The notes under the pieces were generated by a model. That model ran no database searches. It was not told the origin of the DNA and saw only the letters and a list, made by a program, of their open reading frames with translations. DNA of 64,000 bases, from NCBI RefSeq assembly GCF_932526225.1, contig NC_064043.1, positions 8,177,501-8,241,500 on the forward strand, written 5' to 3'. The DNA is from Nematostella vectensis. Lineage: Eukaryota; Cnidaria; Anthozoa; Actiniaria; Edwardsiidae. Numbering within the stretch: position 1 is the stretch's first letter; each line of letters opens with the position of its first letter. The position numbers and the translations under genes are program-made. Below are positions 1-13,300 of this stretch, one piece after another.

Positions 1-2410
1 TTCGCCAGGAACAGCCGAGGATCAGCCATCTTCAAACGCCAGTACCCCAAGAGTCGTATCTCGAAGGCTCTGCTTCTCCTGGCACGATAAAAGAAAACGC
101 TTTTATCGCAAGTAAACCATGGACGGTTTTATACTCTATTGTCCAAGGTCATTACGCGCGCCATCAATAATTGAGAAGGCCTATGGCGATTAGGAAAACA
201 CAAACCAAACTACTAACCCTGGATGGCGACTTTTATTAGCATAAACATTTTAGAAGGTAACTCTAGAATACGATTATGTTATGCAAATAGAGTTGGAGAT
301 TATAAGATCGTAAGTAGTCTAGAAAGGAACAAACAAAGAGGTAAACCTACTGAGATTTTTACATGTCTCCCAAAAGCGACATGTGACGTCCGCCATGAAA
401 TGCAATATTCCATGAGGACGAGCCTTCTGTTGTATCCATACTATTGAATCACTCTCTTGTTTGTTTAATGTATAAAAACAAACACCAAGAAGTGAAATAC
501 TGCGGTAAGGTATTAAATGGCCCGTTTGACGATTGCGGTCTTGAGGAGAGTAAACAGTACTTCACATACTAGTTTGCTGTCATTTCAAACTCTTGAAAGG
601 CTAAGGGAGACTTCTACGGATGTCCTAAACCAAAAGAATCTTCCAAACTAATTCTTCGTTCAATAATTGAAGACAGGTACAATCATAACAGTAATCTTGG
701 TTTCGCACGCATCTTTAAAATAAAAATTCTAATCATAGCGTTGAATCATATGTAATCGGGGTGAAAAGTTGATTGTTGATGGCTTTTCGTGATGTACATT
801 GGTGACACGCACAAAGGAAATCACACCGCTTAATGGATTTAAAATTTTGAAGGAGGGGGATGATTATAGGATGAGATACAAAATTGGTATAGAGGGCAGC
901 GAGAGAAAATTCGAGGAATTCTAGAAATCTAATAAAATATGTAGAAATGGCTTGCATCACATGCGGCTCATTACCCCGTATAAAGCAAGATCTTGGGACA
1001 CAGCCATTAGTGCTGACAAAATGGTTGAAAAGTTTAAAATGGAACTTAATAAATAATTGCACATTTTTCACCGCACGCTATAATCAAATATAAAACACCT
1101 GTGCATCACCTTATCACTTTATGCGATGTTTTAGAGAATAGTTTACACACTTCAAAAATGGCTGTTCAGCCGTATAACGCTAACAACTGTAACAAGAAAT
1201 ATATCAGCGAGTCCAAACGTGTAACAGCGTTGGCATCCTGGAACAACTCGCAACCTTTACACTATTTGTTTGCAGGCGCGCAAGTGATTATCCGGGGACT
1301 GAATTATTTTTGGCGGGAAAACTATAGGCCGGGTTCATCGAAAGCAGGTTAACGCTCACCCAGATGAACGCTCTTTTTATCCAATCAAATGTCAAGATAG
1401 CCGCAATTATTCCTGGGTAAGCGCTAACCTACTTTCTAAGAACCAGCCCCGTTTTTTTTTTTGCTAGACCTGCTCGCTTGAAAATAAATTGGGATAATCT
1501 TTTTTGTTGTATAATACAAATTATTTTCCTGTTGAGAATATTTTTGGACTTGAGTGAATGTTGAATCCATAAATGTTCGATAATGTATATTGGACGGATA
1601 TTCTATTTCTCTATAAAATACTTTTTGTAACATGCTGGTTTGACTCCACACGAAGTTAACTTACAAGGTACTCTTTTGTTTTGGAAATGGAAGTCTACAT
1701 TTTTTATGAATTCAATAATAGTCCAAGTGATCCGTACTCTTTAACTATACGCTCAAGAAGACAATCGATAGGAATAGAACACATATATTTCTACAACACT
1801 TCCGCGTATCCTCGCTTTCTGATTGGTTGTTAGCTATGGTAAATCAAAGGACATACCACGGGATTCGTCATTCACACAATCCTTGCAGGTTCACTTGAAG
1901 CGAGAGGCGAAAAACCTTGATTCAAATTCGAGAAATTTGGTTCTCAATCTTTTCTAGTAAATGTATTTTCCATCCCTACAAAAGGACACTAAAAGTAACG
2001 AAGACCTGCAGGGTTTTAAACTAAAGTTTTCAATTTTCGTTTATCTGCGCGCGCTGCAAACACCGGTTGCATGCGCTCGCGCCCGCACTAGAAAACGTTT
2101 TCGTTACTGCGAAATTTCCTGCGAAATCACTCGGCGCTACGCGCCTCGTGTCTCCACAGCATTTTGATCGAGGTGACGAATATCGTGGTGTATAGGAGTA
2201 CATACTACGGAAAACTATGGGAAATTTGTTAATTAGCAACTGCCTAAAGGCGGAGCTCCTGAATACATAATCAATATTATAATGCTAGCCTACAACGTAA
2301 GCTCAATTTGCTATGAATCTTCTAGAAATACCTCCAATGTTCCTTATTTGGTATGTACATAGGATTTCTCTAAAGGTAGATTCATATGCTTTATGGTATA
2401 GCTTACCTTA
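1..2410. other. Intergenic, no supported gene
   Basis: Short open frames on both strands have no recognisable domain, no consistent splice context and no family resemblance. I see nothing beyond AT-rich unique sequence. Confidence 0.5.
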
Positions 2411-2411
2411 C

Positions 2412-2800
2412 AGACGCTCTGTCTTAATAAAAGATGTCCCGAGAAAACACTTTGGTCGCCAGCCGTAGCAACGCACGCGAAACCTAAAACACCTTCAATT
2501 TTCGTAATAACAAACTCTTAGTCACTCTAGTGAGGTAGATTTAACAAGTGCGGCAAAATAAAGTAGGTTTTTAAGAAAGCATTGACCTTCTCTTTAGCAA
2601 AAGGTGCTCCAAGACAAGACTAAGGTCGCCAACGACATTTCGATAGACCAAAACACATTCAGCGTAAGATAACTTTCTTTTTTAACATAAAAAGATAATG
2701 TAAGTACTCAAGACTGGACTGTCCTTAGCTGCTACAAGAGAACACTGAAGTCGCCAACAACACTCCCATAAATCAAAACAGATTCAGTTAAAGTCTAAAG
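2412..2800. repeat. Diverged tandem repeat, three copies
   Basis: Three degenerate copies share a core with GTCGCCA followed by a CAAAACA..TTCA block. The GTCGCC cores lie at about 2455, 2625 and 2750. Spacing is uneven (about 170 and 125 bp), so this is an old tandem duplication rather than an active minisatellite. No coding function is visible. Confidence 0.4.
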
Positions 2801-4116
2801 TGAACACTTCAGAGTAGATTAATAATTCAGTTATTGTCAAAGGAATACACATCCTTTCCCCATTGATCTTCTCAGTTGGTCGCCCTGTCCAAACAAACAC
2901 GCGAAAAGATTATTATGATGACACGCGTGATGTTGTTTTGAGAGCTAATAAAAGCCGAAGCGGTAGGATACAAGACGTGGAGTTCTTATAAGTGGAATTT
3001 TGTATTAAGAACCCCTAATTTGCCGCCACAGATGCAAGTTACGACGGTCACATGAATTGCGTTTTAAACATGCTCCTGGATATTATGAGTGGATTTTTTA
3101 ATTAGGTAAACAGCAGCTTAGTTAGACACTTTCAGAATCATCTAGAAGCTGTCTCTCTAGACTTATTTGTATATCAAGTATATGCAATGATATCTATACA
3201 TACAATGGCGCTGATTGATTTGAGGATATAACTAGTCATGCTGCTTTTCTCCAGTAACCGCTTCGGCGAGGTTTGATTCAAATCCATGTTTCAAAAGCAG
3301 TAGAATCTTGTTTATGTTCTTATGAACATTCACATAGCTTTCAGATACAAGGACTCAGGCGTTTATACGCTACCCATGAACCACCGCGGGTTACGACACA
3401 TGGATTCTCGAGTGCGACCTTTTTTGAAATAGGTGAATTTAAATCCCCACTATCGTGACCGGATATTGGACCAAACTTCACATACCAGATACTAACAAAA
3501 GAAATATAAAGAAAAGGTATGCTTTTGTGCGCCAAAAAGTTAAAAATGGCTTCATAACATCATTTTTGTAAAACCTCTTTTCTTTTCGACGTTGCACCGT
3601 ATACTAATATCTAAATCCATCCATCCATGGGGATCTTCTAATCCAAGGCAACTATCGTATTCCCAGCATGATGTGTTTGATGATAAACATCTTTTTGGCA
3701 GTCTGGATGCAGTCTTTAACCACGAGGTAGGCAAACAGCTCCTCCGCCTGCAGAAACGACCAAAACTAGAAATCAGCAATAAGCGAGGTACGCGTATTAC
3801 TCTTACGCCTGCATTAACAACGACAAAAGTTTAGGATTGTAAGAATACTACAACAGGCGAGTGAGGCAAAACACAGCTGAATCAAGTAGTTCCATATAAA
3901 ACTAGCCAATTCCGGCTGACTATCGTGAAACCCGCCATGCGCGAATTCTCGAGTCGTGCTTTGACATCTGCGCATGTGTGACATTTTTTTTATCCTGTCG
4001 TCAGAGTGTAAACAGTATTTATACGACTGAACGGAACCAAAAACGCGCAAGTACGTTGGGAAGAAGGAGAAGGAGTAAACAAGCGATATATTTTTTCCCT
4101 TTTTTTTCTGCCTGCT
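2800..4116. other. Intergenic, no supported gene
   Basis: The overlapping short frames at 3270-4050 on both strands show no domain and no codon structure. Nothing else was seen. Confidence 0.45.
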
Positions 4117-4119
4117 TTA

Positions 4120-4365
4120 AGGCCCTGTCATACAAAGGTTTTTTTCTCTTGCGAACTGTCTCGCAAAAAAAAAAATGCGCACGCGCATTTATTTGTGTGA
4201 CACCCCCTTTGCAACTCGTTTTGCATTTCTCAAAGTCGCATAAAAAGTAGAACGTTCTTCTACTTTCTGCAACAACAACAAGGAAAAACTTCACGTGTGA
4301 CAGGGCGCGTGCGACCTGCAACAATGTTTTGCGAGACAAGTTGCAGTCTACGTGTGACAGGGCCT
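4120..4365. mobile_element. PIF/Harbinger-like MITE
   Basis: A 246-bp non-autonomous DNA transposon. The left end reads AGGCCCTGTCATAC and the right end is its near-perfect inverse, GTGTGACAGGGCCT. It is flanked by the 3-bp direct duplication TTA at 4117-4119 and 4366-4368. A 3-bp TTA/TAA target duplication with a GGCCCTGT-type terminus is typical of PIF/Harbinger elements. The interior has no coding capacity but repeats the GTGTGACAGGGC motif and GCAAC/GTTGC inverted words subterminally. Confidence 0.75.
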
Positions 4366-4799
4366 TTAGTTCCCAGGGTTTTGCAGCATATCCTAATCAA
4401 GAGACCATGGCGAAAAAAAAAAAGGGATTTGACAAAGCTTAAAGCTACGTGACTTACAATTTCTTTAAATCCTTGTTTGAGAAGTGAATTGCAGAAATAG
4501 AGCCACTTTATGTGGGTTTCCCTGCAAGAATAAAATCATTATCAATGACTAGCATAATTTATATATTTCACTGCAAGAATTTCAATAGAAAAGTCCATGA
4601 AAATCAATCTTTTGAGAAGGGAAAAGGAAATGGCTTATACATAAGAGCTGGTATTCTCTTTTACCTATTTTGGGGCATAAAATAATAACTGGTTAAATTC
4701 CACACCTGTCGGTATCTGTGATGGCAGGCTTTTCAATCCCTCTGGACTGGATTTGATATCCTTGTTCTGTGACATGCTGTAAGGTGAAACAATATAAAA

Positions 4800-4925
4800 A
4801 AGAGACGATCACAATCACTCTAGCCATATAACTATTACCATCACAACCACCCTCAACACAAATATCACGTACCATCACCGATACAACCACCACTACAATC
4901 ATCACTACCACCATCATCCTACTAG
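4800..4925. repeat. Imperfect CAT/CAC trinucleotide microsatellite
   Basis: Interrupted ATCAC, CACCAC and CATCAT runs. The valine/methionine-rich minus-strand frame here (4693-4917) is a translation of this low-complexity DNA. Confidence 0.65.
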
Positions 4926-5385
4926 TACATTACCTTTACAAAGTTTGTTGCCACTGAGGTATCCTCATTGCCCATCAAAATGGAGATTACCTGCAAGTTG
5001 AAGCTGATTTATTGAACATCATTGATTGATTGATTTCCTTACATCAAAAATACAGTAAGATCCGTCTATGTAAAGCAGATTGGAAGTGTTCACTAAGTCA
5101 CGGACAATCAGAAATGATGTGGAAAGAGGTGCAGGTTTCTGGTGGTGTCAGAATACTCGTGGGTGAATTGTGCAGGATATTTCTTTCTGGGTTTGCATTT
5201 GCGATTAGCTATGTCATCACGTCGAAAAATCAAAGGCTCTGTGAACCAACTCGTTAATGCAAATTGATTTTCCTAGTTACTTTTTTGTGTGCCTAAAAGA
5301 TATACAGGATGCTGCATAATGATGTCATGACAAACCAAGAACAATATAATTAATTATTATTATAAAAGTAAAAAAAAAAACAATA

Positions 5386-5460
5386 TCGGTGGGAATCGAA
5401 ATCGGGTCGCTGCGGTCGTAGACAAGTGTCCGCACCGCTGGACTAACTTGGCATTACTGA
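5386..5460 (-). mobile_element. tRNA-derived SINE head or degenerate tRNA pseudogene
   Basis: Read on the minus strand, TAGTCCAGCGG matches a pol III A box and ATTTCGATTCC a slightly degraded B box, at normal tRNA spacing. A T-rich tract follows after the 3' side. The cloverleaf arms do not pair well enough for a functional tRNA, so a SINE fragment is more likely. Confidence 0.5.
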
Positions 5461-8400
5461 AAAGACAAGTAACTAAAAATAGTTTTAGTACTATGGTATC
5501 GTACGGATCGAAAAGCTTTTTCTAGCATGTCTAATTTCAGCATATTCTTTCCGGAAACAAAATAAAATACCCGCAACAATTGATTACGTTACTGTCACAC
5601 AATGTGTTTTATGCATGTTAAAACATTCTAGAAAGGCGTTATTCGATGACTAAGCGGGGGCCATATGTTTGTATGAGTTTTGCTTGGTATTTGTTTTAGT
5701 TGATTGGGAAGAATTGTTAAAAATTATTTCAATAACTCCTGGCTATTTTTGAGCTGAATCTACAAAAACAGAATGAAAAAGATACCCTTCCCCCTATTTT
5801 GAGTTTTATAGAGCCCGCCAAAGTCAAACACCGCTGCACCTACACAGTGCTTTGCGGTCCCATTTTTAATCCCTTGTCTTTCTGCTAATGCGAGCATAAG
5901 TTGATGGTTGCTTGTATTTTTCATCAAAAATACAGCTATAAGCATATTGGGAGAGTGTCCTAGGACATAATGAAGTCTATTGGGGCATAATTTAGAACTG
6001 TGCTTATGGATATTTGCAAGCAAAGGTGGATTCATGGTAGTTTTTCTTGTTTGGCTTTGCCTGGATGAGAAAATATTTTTTTAATGAATCACCACATCTC
6101 TTCTAAGTGCTGTCTTCTTTGAAACCAAATTGATTCCAAAATTGTTCACTCTGCTATTCTGGGTCTGTATGACCTGGAATTGATTTGTTTGGCTTTGAGG
6201 TGAAAAAAACATCTGACTTTGGGGAGAGGAATGTTGACTGGCCCTCCCCTCCTGAATTATTCCCTGGGTCTCCAAGAATGCTTTGCAGTCCGTAATGGCA
6301 TCCAAGTGATTTTACAAGCCTTCAAGGAGTGGACATTGTGTTTTGAGGCCATGGAAATAAACCTGGAGGATCAGAATAAAAGTATTTTTTTTTTGTGGTG
6401 TGGTATTTAAAGCTCCACGCTGCCGTCTCCAAGCACAGGGAACCCGGTAAGAACACCTGGTACACCAGTTTGTAGTTCTTAAAAACATTGCAGAATACTG
6501 CCTCTTTTAAAAGGTAAAATTTGTGACCAAAATTAGCCAATGGAACTTAGCGTGAGTCGGTATTCTGCGGAAGCGTGTCATCAACATCACGCTACGTAAC
6601 AACAATGGAGACAATGAATTTCTGGGCCAACCCTATCGACCTAAGACTCTGCCTCATCAGAATATGACTCTGTTACAAGACCGAGTGTGTTGCGATCCTG
6701 TCTAAATTCTCCAAAATCCTTAGATGATAGATGCTTCAAGCCCCTTTTCGGTCTTCTCCCACACACGTCAACAGCAGCAGGCTCATGACCGGATTAAACC
6801 GAACGTGAAGGAATCACACATAATGAAAGCAGCGTGGCAGGGTACCCATTCTTCTACTGAGACTAGCATTTAAAATCTCATGCAGATTATAGTCGAACTC
6901 GGTGATGAGGTGGGAAGAGCAAGACCTTCTACGCCGGGAGGGGAGGGGATCAGTCGAAACACGATATTTGAAAGATTAATCAATTAATATTTGTGAAGGA
7001 TAGGAGATACTAGGGATCTTGGGATCCCAGACATAACGGGGTATAGGTTATATTTTCCCGAAAAGTCCGGGTTCAATAACAACACAGCGCTATTCCATAT
7101 CGTCTAAATTTTGAAATCTGTATCAGCTATCGCAACCTTCTTATCTTGTCAATGGAAAAGTATGGAAATTGAATATGAAAAAGTATTTATTAGGAAAAAA
7201 CGATTGATAGTGAAAAATGCTTTACAAGACTTTTTATGTCTTATTGCTATGGCTGTTCTTTGTATGTCTGTTTGTTTGTTTTTGGTCTAGTTCAGTCGTA
7301 TTTTTGTTGGCTTTGTGATACAATAAATACTGTTTACAGTCTGTCTATCATAAAAAGGTATTACAAGAAAAAAAATATTGACATCCGTCCTCTACGATGC
7401 CACTGCTACACGATGTCTTTTTAGTTTAATCTAATGCCAAATGTTGCCATTTTGTCATCCTTGCAAAGTATCAAGCATCCATTTCCATCAGCTGATTTGG
7501 GGAAGCTATTGTGATACTTTCGATTGAATTTGGAAAAATAAAGCATAAGACTTGATTTTTGTGGTGACCTTTTTTCAATTTCTTCTCATTAAACACGAGG
7601 TTCCGCTATAAAAGGGAAAGCTCCTCCCACCCCCGAGCTCAAGAACAATTAGTTATCAATTAGCCGTCAATGAGTCAACATGCCAGGACAATTGCTCTGA
7701 GCACTAAATTCGAATTTCATGTTCTAAACCAAAATATATATCATTCCTAGAGTTGTCTATCTAAAAATGTTTTTATCTATTGTAAAATAATGCTATACCA
7801 AGCTGTGTGCGCTCTAAAATACGAGCATTTTTATCAGAGCGCGAAATAATTTATGCAGGTGCGCTAGATTATGGACAGCGCAAAATTTATAATTTTGCAC
7901 CGAAAACGTAAGTGCAAATAACTAATTCATTAACCTCTTAACACAGCTGTCTTGTAAAATAGGAGACTTATAACTTGTGACCGCTAGCGTGGCAGTGTTC
8001 TGATCATAATTGGAAATTTGAGCCCGGGGGTGTTTAATTGTTTCCAAATATTGGTAAACAAAACAATAACAAAGGCGTGGCTGATGAGAACTCTGATGAG
8101 CTACGATCCCCGTTAGAACTGTTGACCCATTTCGCCAAATCGGTGCCCCCTTTTGCGTCTATGGGTGCATACCGGTTAACCTCTTGTCGGCCACGCCCCT
8201 CCCCCCTCCCCAATGTTGTTCACTTAGGCCTGGAACTGAGCTACCGCATACTAATGATAGGCGCTTTTATTTGTGCGACACACATGATTGCTAGACAAGG
8301 GATTTTGTTTAGCGTTATCGGTGAATGGGCCAACTTAGTTTAGGCGCGGATTGTAGCCTCGCAAAACTTGCTGCTATTACAGTGCAAAGCGTACCTTACC

Positions 8401-8510
8401 TGCTCGACCGTAAACACGGCATTGAAGGGCTCTTCTTGGTTTTGCAGCTTTCGGGAGACCTCTTCTATGTCGCAATGACGGAAGAAGTCGATGATTTCTA
8501 AAATGGCATT
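5461..8510. other. Intergenic, no supported gene
   Basis: Only short frames without recognisable motifs on either strand. No clear repeat structure was noticed. Confidence 0.45.
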
Positions 8511-8525
8511 AATCTATTTAAGAAT

Positions 8526-8580
8526 ATATATATATATATATATATGTAGCAGGCCTCTAAATAATTTGGGGGGGGGGGGG
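8526..8580. repeat. (TA)n microsatellite followed by poly-G
   Basis: A run of about ten TA units, then a 13-15 base G homopolymer near 8567-8581. A second G run lies at 8632-8641. Confidence 0.8.
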
Positions 8581-8949
8581 GACACGGTCACGCACCAACT
8601 TGTCAATTCCTTACAATTTTGTTTTAATTATGGGGGGGGGAGTGCCCCCAGTGCCCCACCCCACGGCCCCGTGTTACTTTATTAATAAAATTCCGGTTTA
8701 ATTTGCTTCTAAAAAAAAGTATGCCCCACACCAAAACATAAAATTACGCTCCCTTGCGATTTGGTGGTCCACTGACTGTAGGCAACACAACATAAAAGAA
8801 GAATCAGACATTAAAGTTCAGGGCAGATCATCACACGTTCTGTTACTTTCGTCTGGAATAGCCATCAGTACCTTCCCGCTGAGCTGAATGAACGATATAC
8901 AATACGAGAGCGAGCATACAAGTACTTATAAAATCATTTGTCTCAATGG

Positions 8950-8975
8950 AATTTGCGACAAATTTGTCGCAAATT
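8950..8975. repeat. 26-bp perfect palindrome
   Basis: The sequence from AATTTGCGACAAA to its exact inverse TTTGTCGCAAATT is perfectly self-complementary with no spacer. It could be a cruciform, a dimeric binding site or a transposon relic. No element ends were found around it. Confidence 0.85.
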
Positions 8976-9642
8976 TATTGAAAAAGCATGTCTAAACAAC
9001 AATCTCTTTATTTTGACAGCTATTTGCTCGAAGTGTTAACGTCTTAAGCACGTCTTTCTACGACCCTTAACACGGTATTTCCGTCTTTAATAAAACAGTC
9101 ATAATGACAGAAATAGGGATTTTACGACAAGATTCGGGCCTTTACTCCAGCTTAGAAAGGCTCTGGTCAGAAAAGCTACAAAGTGGTATGACAAAACCAG
9201 GATAGCTGTCCACCCTACAAAGTCTATAAACACGGAATAAATTTGTCTTTGAGGGGTCTCCAAGTTTGCGTATAGGAGTGCTTGCTGTTTCTTTTAAGGA
9301 CTAAAAACGCAAATCAGCAATTGAGAGATTGGCGAGGTATCCCAGTCTACGCCCGTCCGTGTCCCTTTGATTCTCTTAACATGGGCGCATTTGATGATAT
9401 GTTTTTTGATATGGATATGATGTTTTCATATAGTTGACAAATTGTTCATTCGACATCTCCTTTCATTTATAATCGGTATGTTTTAGGGTATAAATGAAAA
9501 ATATGGCAAAGACCCATGTGCCTTAACCCGCAGTGCTTTATGGGTATCAATTAAAAAGGACCACTTTCATATTTTTATTACTCTGGGTTTCAGACATCAC
9601 TCCAAAATAGCCGCGGCGACACCTGGTACCTACCCAGGGTAT

Positions 9643-9951
9643 ACAGTATTTCATATAAGTCACCAGCAAAGTATTGTTGTCCATAAATGATTCAAACAAC
9701 CGAGATATGAATGGAAATCGGGCAATTTCTAGTTTTGAGGGGTAACAAAAATAAAGGTCGAGTTAACAAGGTGGAATATGGCTTGAGGAAAAGAAAAATC
9801 GTTCGAGTAAGCGTGGTTTTCGAGTTATTTTGGTTTGAGTTCGAGTTGTCTGAGTAAAAAGGACCGAGAAATAGGTCCAAATGCAAGGAAAATCGACCTC
9901 TGTTCCAGTTAACGGGGAGTTTGAGTTATCCGAGTTAAAAAGTACTGTATT
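9643..9951 (-). mobile_element. pogo/Tigger-like mariner MITE (degenerate)
   Basis: On the minus strand the right end reads TACAGTACTTTTTAACTCGG, followed by GATAACTC and further AACTCG/GAGTT words. This is the style of pogo/Tigger termini, which begin CAGT next to a TA target. The other side has TACAGTATTTCATATAA at about 9642. The interior is rich in degenerate CGAGTTAACGAG-like motifs and has no transposase frame. Confidence 0.5.
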
Positions 9952-10899
9952 TTTAATTCAGTGATGTGTTTAAGTTTAATTCAGTGACATGTAATGACTC
10001 CTACGTGAATAATGAGACCATTATAACGCTCACAGCTTATGATAAGAAAATTAGCAAAGTTTAAAGGTCCAGACAGATAGCATAGGTTTCAAGAGTACTT
10101 AGTTTTCCTGGGTGATAAGCTCAATGGGCATTGATGTATGGATATGCAGTGAGACGCCACGTTTGTCCTCGAGTTGACAGGGCAGTGCTTGGCCATGAGA
10201 CGCCCCTGTTCAACGTAACTATTTATACGAACCCACCGAGTGAGTATAAGACCTTTCCCTACTCCAGTCTGTCCAATTACGGACCGGATTATAAGATGGA
10301 ATGCTGTAAAAATGCTAAAGCAATTAATCAATGTCGATACTTGCGTCAACCAGAAAGTATAGTGTTTACAGTTGACATATTATCCTACCTTTCATATTAA
10401 AAAAAGTCGCGACAAGCAAAACGCAAAAAAAAAAGGTTTAGTCGTGTCGCGTGACAAGTATGAAAAATATGAGAATGGCGTTAAATTTTATTGTCATTCA
10501 GGGGTCAACCAATATTATGAATAGATCGAAGCAGATGACTCGCACATACCGACAAGTTTAGCAATTACTAGTACTCTTATGGACGCGTCGCTTCTACTCG
10601 GCAAGGTTAACAGTATCCACTCAAGCTAAGATATGCTGAGGTAATCAGACAACCAAGGATAAGCTCGCATTTACCATTTGTTTCTCATGTTCAGCTATTT
10701 GTTCTCATTCTATAATCGGCTCAAGCACCAGATAAGCTAAATCGTTATCACTGGAGGTAAAGAAATGCATATCGTAGCTGTAAACACTAGCCATTGCAGA
10801 GCATTTGAAGGCGACTAACTTGAGTACTGTGTATTTCGTCTCTCAGCGAGAAATCGTATATGTCTCGAGTATGTGAAAACGCGACTTCATGAAACAAAT

Positions 10900-11275
10900 A
10901 TAGCCCGTCGTTGGCACCTAAGGCATAACAAATTATAGACAAAAATACATAGTCATTACCGAAACACGGTGACCCGTATTAGGCAAGGATATGCTTTTAT
11001 ATGTTTTTTTTTCCAAAATCACGAAATAATGTTTCTTTCGTTAAATATAGCCATTCGTCCTAGATGAAACAAGTTATAGACAAAAATACATATCGAGGGG
11101 TACGCCTTGATATTGGTTCATTGTAAAATCAAGACTATAGTTAAATATAGCCAGTCATGGTGCGACCAAGGTGAAATCAGCTACAGACGAGGATCTGTTA
11201 TCATTACTTAGGAATAGAACAAAGTGACCTGAGAAAGGGCGAGGGGTACGCCTTGATATTGGTTCATTGTACAAC
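10900..11275. repeat. Diverged direct repeats
   Basis: The block GAGGGGTACGCCTTGATATT plus its continuation TGGTTCATTGTA occurs at about 11095 and 11240. The block TAGACAAAAATACATA occurs at about 10937 and 11075. AAATATAGCC words recur between them. This looks like an old interspersed tandem array of about 140 bp period. Confidence 0.5.
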
Positions 11276-11670
11276 ACTTATTGTAGGTACATGTAAGACA
11301 AGTCGAAACACGGCCAAGGTTAAGCAAAGTTTAATCTCATTTAACCGTAAACGACCAACTTCAATATTAAAATAAAATGTGTGCTAAGCAACTAGCTTAC
11401 ACTTGATCAAGTCCCGAAGTTGTCACTTACAAGAGCTTTATGTTATAATAAAAAAAAAAACTTTGTACGTGGTTAGTTCATCCTCGAGGACCCAGGGCGT
11501 AGCGGAGATCGGGCACACAGGGGGCGTGGTAAGTTCTTCATTAGGAGGGCATGTAGGGTAAGATGACGATAAAAACAACAGCTAAGACCTTTTTAAAGGA
11601 GTTAAGAGTTTAAAAACTCTTAAAGATAGTTATTAGAGCATGTTCGCCAATAAGCAAAAAACCTTAAAGA

Positions 11671-12395
11671 TAGTTAGTGCTTGCTGGCGTAAGGAATAAA
11701 GGTTTATCCGTGTTTACCGTAGTTGTTTGCATAGGGAATAAATGCTTATCTCTGTGTACCTACATTGTAAAAGTGCTTAAATGGGTAAGGAATAACGGTT
11801 TATCTGTGTGTACCGTGGTTGTTTGCATAAAAAAAAGGCTTATCTGTGTACCTGCGTTGTAAAAGTGCTTGCTTGCGCAAGGAATAAAGGTCTATCTGTG
11901 TACCTGCATGGCGTAAGTGCTTGAATGGGTAAGGAATAAAGGTTTATCTGTGTACCTGCATGGCGTAAGTGCTTGAATGGGTAAGGAATAAAGGTCTATC
12001 TGTGTACCTGCATGGCGTACGTGCTTGAATGGGTAAGGAATAAAGGTTTATCTGTGTACCTGCATGGCGTAAGTGCTTGAATGGGTAAGGAATAAAGGTT
12101 TATCTGTGTACCTGCATGGCGCAAGTGCTTGAAAGGGTAAGGAATAAAGGTTTATCTGTGTACCTGCATGGCGTAAGTGCTTGAATGGGTAAGGAATAAG
12201 GGTCTATCTGTGTACCTGCATGGCGTAAGTGCTTGAATGGGTAAGGAATAAAGGTTTATCTGTGTACCTGCATGGCGTAAGTGCTTAAATGGGTAAGGAA
12301 TAAAGGTCTATCTGTGTACCTGCATGGCGTACGTGCTTGAATGAGTAAGGAATAAAGGTTTATCTGTGTACCTGCATGGCTTAAGTGCTTGCTTG
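11671..12395. repeat. 52-bp minisatellite
   Basis: The unit begins AAGGAATAAAGG and passes through TATCTGTGTACCTGCATGGC to GTAAGTGCTTGAATGGGT. From about 11879 to 12390 the period is 52 bp with roughly ten near-identical copies. From 11671 to 11879 the copies are more diverged and slightly longer. Frames running through it are repeat translations, not genes. Confidence 0.92.
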
Positions 12396-12799
12396 CGTAA
12401 TTCATGGCACCGTAGTACCTGCCCTGCCGCAGCAAGCAAGTCATGACCTAATAACACAAAAGCAATCAGTTTAACACATGGGTATACTTGCATACAAACG
12501 CCTGGTAATAGCCGTAAGCGCAATTCTCGCTTTGCTAAGAGTAATATGTTTTACGGTAACGATTTATCTTTTTATATCTCTATCCCCCGCTCAAACTCTA
12601 TTTCTACCTGTCCTCCTCTTTGTCCTTCTACTCTTCCTACGCCTTCTCCTTCGTCCTGTCCCTACCCTACTCCCCTTCTTTCGAATCTCAGGCAAGATAG
12701 GTGAATGATAAGTACCTCCCGATGGCAGGAAATCTTCTCGAATGCCACTTGGGCTAGCGCACACAAGCCACAGACGCACCTGCAAACAAAGGGCATGAT

Positions 12800-13300
12800 T
12801 AAATCAATGATAGTAGTACTCATTTGTACTGGTGATTATAATGACAACGATGTATATATGTACTGGTGACTGAATCATTGACGACAGTGATGTGTTATCT
12901 GTACTGGTGATGACGACGACAGTGATATGTCATCTGTACTAGTGATGATGATGACGACAAGGATATGTCATCTGTACTGGTGATGATGATGATGACAACG
13001 ATGTGTCATTTGTTCTGATGTTGATAAATTAGTGATGTCAATGTGTCATCTGTACTAGTGATGATGATGACGGCAAAGATGTGTCATCTGTACTGGTGAT
13101 GATGACGACAAGGATATGTCATCTGTACTGGTGATGATGATGATAACAACGATGTGTCATTTGTTCTGATGTTGATAAATCAATGATGTCAATATGTCAT
13201 CTGTACTGGTGATGATGATGGTGACAACGATGTGTCATCTGTTCTGATGTTGATGAAATTAATGATGTCAATAATGTGTCATCTGTACTGATGGTGGTGA
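12800..13300. repeat. GATGAT / TCATCTGTACTGGT minisatellite
   Basis: Irregular tandem copies of GATGTGTCATCTGTACTGGT joined to variable GATGATGAC runs. Unit length varies from about 40 to 60 bp because the embedded trinucleotide run expands and contracts. Some units carry the variant TTTGTTCTGATGTTGAT. Confidence 0.8.

Noticed and set aside
8840-8935. Possible LINE C-terminus (VWNSHQYLPAELNE)
   Set aside because: Resembles the WNxLPAEL end motif of LINE ORF2, but the frame upstream is closed and there is no 3' tail.
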